A stretch of DNA of 5,094 nt, taken from an uncultured Ruaniaceae bacterium (lineage in GTDB: Bacteria > Actinomycetota > Actinomycetes > Actinomycetales > Beutenbergiaceae). Numbering within the stretch: the first letter of the stretch is position 1; every line of letters begins with the position of its first letter. The stretch is taken from contig CAMXUZ010000264.1 in assembly GCA_947251855.1 (NCBI GenBank), positions 1 through 5,094 of the forward strand, in the 5' to 3' direction. The translations under genes were made by a program, and so were the position numbers. The notes beneath the pieces were generated by a model, which was not told the origin of the DNA, ran no database searches, and saw only the letters and a program-made list of their open reading frames with translations. Positions 1 through 4,143 of this stretch are shown here, in pieces.

Positions 1-97
1 GATCCAATCGGCTGACGGCGCGTACGCCCAGGCAGAGGCGGAACGGCTCGCGGCGTGGGTGCGGATGGGAGAGGCGGAGGAACCGGGGCGGGATTAG
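1..97 (+). CDS. C-terminal fragment of an unidentified protein (5' end outside window)
   Basis: Reading from base 2, an open frame of 31 codons runs to a TAG at 95-97. It encodes a hydrophilic, Ala/Glu/Arg-rich tail that contains the segment AERLAAWVRMGEAEE and would form a helix. About three quarters of its codons end in G or C, similar to the other genes here. The frame converges on the GroES-like gene, and the two stop codons overlap (minus-strand TAA at 96-94, plus-strand TAG at 95-97). This exact abutment is the main reason for believing it is real. I do not recognise the family, and too little is present to assign a function. It could still be a chance open frame in GC-rich DNA. Confidence 0.45.
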   Translation, partial: IQSADGAYAQAEAERLAAWVRMGEAEEPGRD

Positions 98-420
98 AGA
101 TACAGCCCGGTACTCACTTCGACCCGCTCGGCGGCCACCGCATGCAGCTCCTTCTCCCGCAGGATCACATAGGTGGCACCGTGGATCTCCACCTCATGGG
201 TGTTCTCTGGCGCGAAGAGCACGTGGTCACCTACCTTCACGTGACGGGCCTGGGGACCGGTGCCGAGGACTTCCGCCCAGACGAGGCGGGCGGCCATCTG
301 CGCCGTGGCCGGAATTATTATTCCCCCCGAGCTGTGGCGTTCGGTGTTCTCATCGGGACGCACCAGCACGCGGTCGTGCAGCATCATGATCGGCAGTTTG
401 CCGGCAGGTAAGTCAGACAC
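94..420 (-). CDS. GroES-like 10-kDa co-chaperonin family protein
   Basis: This 108-residue protein matches the GroES fold. It has LHDRVLVRPDE at residues 14-24, a mobile-loop-like segment with SSGGIIIPAT at 30-39 (the hydrophobic III sits where GroES carries its GroEL-binding IVL), EVLGTGP at 50-56, VKVGDHVLF at 61-69 and a C-terminal strand YVILREKELHAV at 84-95. The stretch between GTGP and VKVGD is only four residues, much shorter than in classical GroES. There is also a tail beyond the normal GroES end that finishes STGLYL. No groEL is adjacent, so this is more likely a specialised actinobacterial GroES paralogue than the housekeeping groES, and binding to a chaperonin is inferred. The start is GTG, the first start codon after an in-frame stop at 429-427. 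It has no good Shine-Dalgarno sequence and lies 11 bases after the DUF3866 stop, so translational coupling is likely. An alternative start is the ATG pair for residues 12-13, which also lacks a ribosome binding site. Confidence 0.88.
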   Translation of the reverse strand: MSDLPAGKLPIMMLHDRVLVRPDENTERHSSGGIIIPATAQMAARLVWAEVLGTGPQARHVKVGDHVLFAPENTHEVEIHGATYVILREKELHAVAAERVEVSTGLYL

Positions 421-431
421 GAAGATCTAGT

Positions 432-1529
432 TTACGCGCTGGCCAGGAGTTCCCGAGCAACCCACCGGCCCGCGGCGGCGGCAGCGAGGAACGGGGTGGG
501 ATCCTCGGCCAGGCTCCGCCCCATCGTGGAGAGCCGCACGGGCGCGGTTTCCAGCGCTTCCACAAGCCCATCGACCGGTTCCCGGGCGATCCGGTGGCGA
601 TCGGCGAACACCCCTGCTTGCTCGCTGACGAGCCGCCCGAACTCGCCTGCCAGTTCGGGCACGACGACGGTGATCGGCTCGTGGGTGAGGCGGGCGTAGA
701 CGGTGCTGCTGTGGTGGGAGATCCCGTAATGACGAGTCCGGGCATCGCTGGCGGAGACTCGCAGCGAGCCGACGGCGACCCCGCCAAGGACGTTCGTCGC
801 GTTGAGCGCCTCCCCGGTGGAGGTGCCCGAGAAGCCCCACCTCGTGCCCGTTCCGAGGTTACCGGGGCCTTGCGCAACGATCGCGAGGTCGGCCCCCGCG
901 ACGTGGGCGGCGGCGAGCAGGCCGGTATACACGTTCACCGCCTCATAATCACCCCCGTAGGCCTGGCCGACGGTGATGGACCGGTGCACCCAGCCCGCCT
1001 CCCGAAGCTCCGCGGCGGACCTGGAGAACTGGAACGGGAGCGCCCCACCGTCGGTCATCACGTAGGCGATCTTCGCCGACGGGCGCACATTGCGCACCCC
1101 GGCGATGATCGCGGGCAACGCCGAGTGCAGATCGGCAGTGATGACCGGGAACCCCGCGAGGTCATCCGCGTCTTTAAGCACCTGGTGATGGTCCGACTCC
1201 TCTTCATCGACCCCGAGCCGTAGGGTTTGCAGCGGTGTGTAACGGGCCTTGACGATGTGACCGGGCGCGGGCGGGGGATCGGCCGGCAGCCGGTCGGGGA
1301 ACGCGACGACGAAGGCATATCCGCCCGTGCCGAGCTCCCTGTGCAACGCAGCAGTGGTGAGGATCACCACGTCACCCACGTCACCCAGCCCGGTCATCTC
1401 CGTGTACGAGAGCGCCCGCACGTTGGTGGGATCGCCGTCGCCAGGATCGACAAGGGCAACCGTCAGTTCTTGCACTCCCGCCCACGGCTGGGACACCTCG
1501 GTCACTACGCCACGCCGCCATATCATCAT
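432..1529 (-). CDS. DUF3866 family protein of unknown function
   Basis: This 365-residue protein resembles the actinobacterial DUF3866 family. The assignment rests on remembered family motifs: KARYTPLQ (94-101), HSALPAI (135-141), MTDGGALP (158-165), ITVGQAYGGDYEAVNVYTG (185-203), GPGNLGTGTRWGFSG (221-235) and ASDARTRHYGISHHS (260-274). It has no signal peptide or clear membrane segment, so it is probably cytoplasmic. The glycine-rich GPGNLGTGT loop with nearby Asp and His residues looks like a ligand or catalytic site, but no reaction is known to me. Two tandem ATG codons are available. An AAGG motif (plus-strand 1532-1535) lies only two bases from the first (1529-1527) and five from the second (1526-1524), so the second may be the one used. 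The gene is divergent from pafB and leads an apparent two-gene unit with the GroES-like gene, ending in TAA 11 bases before that gene's GTG. Confidence 0.88.
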   Translation of the reverse strand: MMIWRRGVVTEVSQPWAGVQELTVALVDPGDGDPTNVRALSYTEMTGLGDVGDVVILTTAALHRELGTGGYAFVVAFPDRLPADPPPAPGHIVKARYTPLQTLRLGVDEEESDHHQVLKDADDLAGFPVITADLHSALPAIIAGVRNVRPSAKIAYVMTDGGALPFQFSRSAAELREAGWVHRSITVGQAYGGDYEAVNVYTGLLAAAHVAGADLAIVAQGPGNLGTGTRWGFSGTSTGEALNATNVLGGVAVGSLRVSASDARTRHYGISHHSSTVYARLTHEPITVVVPELAGEFGRLVSEQAGVFADRHRIAREPVDGLVEALETAPVRLSTMGRSLAEDPTPFLAAAAAGRWVARELLASA

Positions 1530-1530
1530 G

Positions 1531-1540
1531 CCTTCGAAGG
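1531..1540. promoter_or_regulatory. Perfect 10-bp palindrome in divergent promoter region (candidate operator)
   Basis: CCTTCGAAGG is its own reverse complement. Including flanking bases, ATgCCTTCGAAGGtAT is symmetric except for one mismatched pair. It lies between the shared -10 element and the DUF3866 start codon. That places it upstream of the pafB -10 box and in the untranslated leader of the DUF3866 transcript, overlapping its AAGG ribosome-binding motif. A bound regulator could affect both genes. It does not have the TCGAAC...GTTCGA form of a LexA box. Confidence 0.3.
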
Positions 1541-1549
1541 TATCGCGGT

Positions 1550-1555
1550 TAGGCT
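1550..1555 (+). promoter_or_regulatory. Predicted -10 box for the pafBC operon
   Basis: TAGGCT fits the actinobacterial TANNNT -10 consensus. The predicted transcription start is near 1562, which leaves a leader of roughly 32 bases containing the pafB ribosome binding site. No convincing -35 hexamer is seen at 16-18 bases upstream. Instead the palindrome CCTTCGAAGG occupies the region just upstream. The RecA-NDp element expected at this spacing is not matched: TTCGAAGGT agrees with TTGTCRGTG at only four of nine positions. Confidence 0.5.
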
Positions 1556-1556
1556 A
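1551..1556 (-). promoter_or_regulatory. Predicted -10 box for the DUF3866/GroES-like unit
   Basis: On the minus strand this reads TAGCCT, which fits the actinobacterial -10 pattern TANNNT. The predicted transcription start is near 1544, giving a leader of about 15 bases that contains the AAGG ribosome-binding motif. Seventeen bases upstream, 1579-1574 reads TTCGTC on the minus strand, a weak -35 match. It shares its bases with the plus-strand -10 box of pafB. Confidence 0.45.
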
Positions 1557-1581
1557 GGAATGTGGCACGCCGCGACGAACG

Positions 1582-1586
1582 GGAGG
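1582..1586 (+). promoter_or_regulatory. Shine-Dalgarno sequence of pafB
   Basis: GGAGG lies seven bases before the GTG at 1594. This is a strong match that fixes the pafB start despite the non-ATG codon. Confidence 0.8.
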
Positions 1587-1593
1587 GTGACGG

Positions 1594-2544
1594 GTGAGCA
1601 TTCCCGCCCACGAGAGGTTACTGGATCTCATCATTGCTCTCGCCCAGTCGCGGGCGCCGATGACCCGCGCGCAGATCCGCCGGCAGGTGAACGGCTACAC
1701 GCAAGACGACGGCGACGCACGCACGACCGCGGCGTTCGAGCGGATGTTCGAGAGGGACAAGGAGACCCTGAAAGAACTCGGGATCCCGCTCGTCACCGTG
1801 CACGGCACGGGGCACTACGACGACATTCGATACCAGATCGATCTCGAGGAATACACGCTGCCCGACGTGCAATTCTCCGCCGCCGAACTCGGGGTGCTCG
1901 CCGTCGCCTCCCACGTGTGGGACGGTTCGGTGCTCGCGCGGCAGGCCCGTCGGGGCCTGACGAAACTTCAGGGCGCGACCCTCGTGCCCGCGGAAACGGG
2001 TTTCTCCCCGGCAGTGCGCCTGCACGAGCCTGACGCGGCGCTTCCCGACCTCATCGACGCCATCACGGCGCGCAGCGTCGTCACCTTCACCTACGCCGCA
2101 GCATCGACCGGCGCGCGGACCGAGCGGAACGTCGAGCCCTGGCAGCTAACCGTCAAGGACCAGGGCTGGTACCTGCGCGGGTGGGACCGGGACCGGGAGG
2201 CGGGCCGGGAATTTCGGCTCTCGCGCATCACCTCGCGCGTGAAACTGCAAGACCTGCCGTTCACGGGGCCGCAGGCCCGCGACGTCGAGGAGGAGACCGA
2301 CCACGAGATCGCGCGCTTGGCGATCCTGCCCGGGGCCGCGACGCTGCTGCGCGCCCGAGGGCAGCACACCGGGGCGCACGGTGACCGCGACCTCATCGAA
2401 CTGCCCGTCGCCGACCTCACCTCCTTCGCCGGGGAGATCGCCGCATATGGTGGGGCCGTCGTCGCGTTGGGCCCGCCCCGGCTGCGGGAACTGGTGATCG
2501 GCAAATTGCGGGCGTTGGCCCAGCCGGGGGAGGAGGACCGATGA
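1594..2544 (+). CDS. pafB: WYL-domain transcriptional regulator PafB
   Basis: This 316-residue protein has the usual PafB length and order. Residues about 5-85 form an N-terminal winged-helix region (HERLLDLIIAL, MTRAQIRRQV, then the PafB-type AAFERMFERDKETLKELGIPL at 46-66). A linker region follows. A WYL domain at about 152-215 carries the signature GWYLRGWDRDR with WYL at 192-194 and the conserved arginines of FRLSRI at 207-212. A C-terminal WCX-like extension runs from about 240 to the end. In mycobacteria PafB works with PafC as a heterodimer that activates many DNA-repair genes independently of LexA/RecA, acting through RecA-NDp promoters in concert with RNA polymerase; the WYL domain senses a damage signal, reported to be single-stranded DNA. 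Its stop overlaps the pafC start by four bases (ATGA), which indicates coupled, roughly equal synthesis. The GTG start is chosen from the strong upstream GGAGG. Confidence 0.93.
   Translation: MSIPAHERLLDLIIALAQSRAPMTRAQIRRQVNGYTQDDGDARTTAAFERMFERDKETLKELGIPLVTVHGTGHYDDIRYQIDLEEYTLPDVQFSAAELGVLAVASHVWDGSVLARQARRGLTKLQGATLVPAETGFSPAVRLHEPDAALPDLIDAITARSVVTFTYAAASTGARTERNVEPWQLTVKDQGWYLRGWDRDREAGREFRLSRITSRVKLQDLPFTGPQARDVEEETDHEIARLAILPGAATLLRARGQHTGAHGDRDLIELPVADLTSFAGEIAAYGGAVVALGPPRLRELVIGKLRALAQPGEEDR
2526..2536 (+). promoter_or_regulatory. Shine-Dalgarno region of pafC
   Basis: A purine run, GGGGGAGGAGG, ends four bases before the pafC ATG and lies inside the last codons of pafB. Its first GGAGG is seven bases from the ATG, so pafC can recruit ribosomes in addition to receiving them from pafB. 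Confidence 0.7.
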
Positions 2545-3485
2545 GGGAACTCACGCCAGAACGCCTCACCCGGTTGCTCGCGATGATCACCTACTTCGCC
2601 GACGGCCGCCAGGTCCCGTTCGCCCAGGCGGCGAAACACTTCGGCATTTCCGAGAAACAGCTGCTCGACGACGTCAATACCCTCTGGGTCGCCGGCGCCC
2701 CCGGATACACGCACGCGGAGCTGCTCGACTTCGAAGCCTCCGCCTTCGACGAGGGGCTCATCAGCCTCCGCGAGAGCCAGCAGATGGATCGGCCGCTGCG
2801 GCTCGCCGCGAGCGAAGCGGTGACCCTACTCGTCGCCCTCAATTCCCTCATCGCCAGGCTGGGGGAGAGCGAGGTGCTCCGGAGCACCCGGGCAAAGCTG
2901 CAAGCCGCCGCGGGTGAGGCCGCGCAGGCAGCCGAGGCGATCCACATCGCCCGCACCCCCGAGGCGACCCAGAACGTCCGCGAAACCGTGGAGCACGCCC
3001 TCGCCCAGGGTCGGCAACTATGGCTCCACTACGTCTCGGGCACCGACGAGGAATCCACCCGCACCGTCGACCCCGGGGAACTCAACGCGATCGGCGACCA
3101 CTGGGTACTGACCGCGTGGTGCCACAACGCCCGCGGGCAGCGCCACTTCCGCCTCGATCGGATCCTGGAGATCCGCCCGCTGGACACCCCCGTCTCGGAG
3201 CGGTCCGAGGCGCCCCGGTTCGCGCCCATGGACACCTCGAGGTTCGCCCACCATGTGGAGCTGCGCCTCGCACCCCGGGCCCGCTGGGTCGTTGAGCAGA
3301 TCCCGGTCGAGTCGGTGACCGAACACGAGGACTCCTTCACCGCCGTCATCGCCGCCGATGATCCCGCCTGGCTCGACCAACTATGCCTGCGCCTGGGAGA
3401 TTCGATTCTGAACATCCACCCCCCGAGTGCGGCGGCGCGCGTGGCCCGCCTCGCCGCCGATGCGTTGTCGGCGTACGAGGGGTAG
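2541..3485 (+). CDS. pafC: WYL-domain transcriptional regulator PafC
   Basis: This 314-residue partner of PafB has a helix-turn-helix region at about 5-56 (VPFAQAAKHFGISEKQLLDDVNTLWVAGAPGY) that is characteristic of PafC. A middle helical region covers about 58-135, and a WYL domain about 140-212 ends in HFRLDRI (202-208). The C-terminal WCX-like extension is about 235-314. The signature tripeptide reads WVL (188-190) instead of WYL, so the central tyrosine is replaced by valine. The flanking DHWVLTAWCHNARGQRHFRLDRI pattern is otherwise intact. The family role is as the second half of the PafBC DNA-damage-response activator. Genus-level fusions of PafB and PafC exist, but here they are separate genes overlapping by four bases. 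The final codons contain a promoter-like element, and its TAG stop forms part of a TAGGCT -10 box for the next gene. Confidence 0.93.
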   Translation: MRELTPERLTRLLAMITYFADGRQVPFAQAAKHFGISEKQLLDDVNTLWVAGAPGYTHAELLDFEASAFDEGLISLRESQQMDRPLRLAASEAVTLLVALNSLIARLGESEVLRSTRAKLQAAAGEAAQAAEAIHIARTPEATQNVRETVEHALAQGRQLWLHYVSGTDEESTRTVDPGELNAIGDHWVLTAWCHNARGQRHFRLDRILEIRPLDTPVSERSEAPRFAPMDTSRFAHHVELRLAPRARWVVEQIPVESVTEHEDSFTAVIAADDPAWLDQLCLRLGDSILNIHPPSAAARVARLAADALSAYEG

Positions 3486-3488
3486 GCT
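3465..3488 (+). promoter_or_regulatory. RecA-NDp-like (PafBC-type) promoter for the small membrane protein gene
   Basis: TTGTCGGCG (3465-3473) is followed after nine bases by TAGGCT (3483-3488). The established PafBC-dependent promoter pattern in mycobacteria is TTGTCRGTG, eight bases, TANNNT. This site matches eight of nine bases in the upstream element (C replaces T in GTG) and fits the -10 pattern, but the spacer is one base longer. The predicted transcription start is 3495-3496, at the ATG of the next gene, so the mRNA would be leaderless. The element lies within the last codons of pafC, so its upstream half may reflect coding sequence alone. The -10 box is the better supported part. Confidence 0.45.
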
Positions 3489-3495
3489 GGCAGCC

Positions 3496-3837
3496 ATGTC
3501 GATAACCGGTTGGGTCCTTCTGTGGGTGGCACTCATCGTGGGCGCGCTCGTGTTCTACGCGTTGATCGGGCTCCACCTGTTCCGCAAGGCGCAGAACGTC
3601 TTCGCCCAAGCCCAGGAGAGCACTGAGGTTTTTGAGGCCTACGCCCAGGCAGTGGAATCGATTGAGGAGACGACCTTCGACACCCCGCCCGCGCTGCTCG
3701 CGGGCGAGGAAGAGAAAACGCGGTGGCGCGACGCCCGGCGCCTGAACCGGGCGCGCCGTGGGCAGCGGAAATTCCTGCGACGGAAAGCGACCCTGCGGCG
3801 GTGGGACGACGTTCTCGTTCACCCGCCAAGGGTCTAG
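3496..3837 (+). CDS. Small single-pass membrane protein with arginine-rich C-terminal tail, unknown function
   Basis: This 113-residue protein has one strongly hydrophobic segment at residues 5-28 (WVLLWVALIVGALVFYALIG region). An acidic, probably helical stretch follows at about 32-60 (FAQAQESTEVFEAYAQAVESIEE), then a Pro/Leu linker. Residues 74-102 hold 15 Arg or Lys. With this charge pattern the N-terminus would face outward and the long tail the cytoplasm. I do not recognise a named family. The ATG at 3496 is chosen over upstream in-frame starts because those would run far into pafC. There is no Shine-Dalgarno sequence, and the TAGGCT box seven bases upstream suggests leaderless translation. 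It lies ten bases after pafC and 39 before tatA, so it may be co-transcribed with either. Its codon bias is like that of its neighbours, and its stop codon contributes to the tatA -10 box. Confidence 0.8.
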   Translation: MSITGWVLLWVALIVGALVFYALIGLHLFRKAQNVFAQAQESTEVFEAYAQAVESIEETTFDTPPALLAGEEEKTRWRDARRLNRARRGQRKFLRRKATLRRWDDVLVHPPRV

Positions 3838-3840
3838 ACT
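3835..3840 (+). promoter_or_regulatory. Predicted -10 box for the tatAC unit
   Basis: TAGACT fits TANNNT and overlaps the TAG stop (3835-3837) of the preceding gene. The predicted transcription start is near 3847, giving a leader of about 30 bases that contains the tatA ribosome binding site. The hexamer 17 bases upstream, TTCTCG (3812-3817), is only a weak -35 match. Confidence 0.5.
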
Positions 3841-3865
3841 GACAGGTGCGTCACTCGTGCTTTTT

Positions 3866-3870
3866 GGAGA
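3866..3870 (+). promoter_or_regulatory. Shine-Dalgarno sequence of tatA
   Basis: GGAGA is placed six bases before the tatA ATG, after a run of five T. It is the clearest ribosome binding site in the tat part of the window. Confidence 0.75.
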
Positions 3871-3876
3871 ACAGCC

Positions 3877-4137
3877 ATGATCCGTAACCCTGCTTTCTGG
3901 GCAGTGCTCATCCTTCTCATCATCCTGTTATTCGGGGCGTCGAAGCTCCCGGACATCACCCGCAACGTCGGCAAGTCCATGAAGATCTTCAAACAGGAAG
4001 TGCGCGACCTCCGCGACGACGACGACCGGCCCGCGCCGCCGATCTCACACAACCCGAACCCGCCGCAGAACTCCGATCAGCAACACCCCGGGGATCAGCC
4101 TCCCCAGGCGCCGAAGCCCCCTGCCGACCCTCGGTGA
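3877..4137 (+). CDS. tatA: Twin-arginine translocase subunit TatA
   Basis: This 86-residue protein has the full TatA layout. A short membrane helix (about 5-18) is preceded by polar Asn4. The FG hinge is at 19-20 within LLFGASKLPD. An amphipathic helix at about 24-45 carries the actinobacterial NVGKSMKIFKQEV segment, then come an acidic cluster DDDD at 47-50 and a Pro/Gln/Asn-rich disordered tail. TatA oligomerises at the cytoplasmic membrane and, with TatC and the proton motive force, exports folded proteins bearing twin-arginine signal peptides. The ATG has a good GGAGA site. The tatC TTG start follows the tatA stop after six bases, so the two are almost certainly co-transcribed. No tatB lies in the window. 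It may be encoded elsewhere, or TatA may serve both roles as in some Gram-positive bacteria. Confidence 0.95.
   Translation: MIRNPAFWAVLILLIILLFGASKLPDITRNVGKSMKIFKQEVRDLRDDDDRPAPPISHNPNPPQNSDQQHPGDQPPQAPKPPADPR
4133..4137 (+). promoter_or_regulatory. Shine-Dalgarno-like site supporting the tatC TTG start
   Basis: GGTGA, part of the full anti-Shine-Dalgarno complement AGGAGGTGA, overlaps the tatA TGA stop and lies six bases before the TTG at 4144. It is weaker than the GAGG at 4165-4168, which lies five bases before an internal ATG at 4174. The start choice therefore rests mainly on the NPEGRM peptide upstream of that ATG. Confidence 0.4.
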
Positions 4138-4143
4138 GCGGCG

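Noticed and set aside
594..1223. Long plus-strand open frame of 209 codons opposite the DUF3866 gene
   Set aside because: It is antisense to a recognisable conserved protein, its translation is low-complexity Arg/Gly/Pro-rich, and it has no family motifs. It is expected from GC-rich codon bias.
1531..1540. LexA (SOS) box in the divergent region
   Set aside because: The actinobacterial LexA box has the form TCGAAC, four bases, GTTCGA. Only the central TTCGAA is present here, without the spaced half-sites.
1227..2033. Plus-strand open frame of 268 codons spanning the divergent promoter region and the pafB start
   Set aside because: It overlaps DUF3866 in antisense and pafB out of frame, and its translation is Arg-rich without motifs. 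pafB has the better start, ribosome binding site and family match.
2091..2714. Minus-strand open frame of 207 codons across the pafB-pafC junction
   Set aside because: It is a shadow of two well-supported genes on the other strand and has a Ser/Arg-rich, motif-free translation.
3346..3822. Minus-strand open frame opposite the end of pafC and the small membrane protein gene
   Set aside because: Its translation is Pro/Arg/Gly-rich with no domain, while the plus-strand frame has a clear membrane segment and fits the operon.
3841..3865. Possible Rho-independent terminator before tatA (short inverted repeat followed by TTTTT)
   Set aside because: The best stem is about four pairs including a wobble pair and is not adjacent to the T run. 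The T run leads straight into the tatA ribosome binding site.
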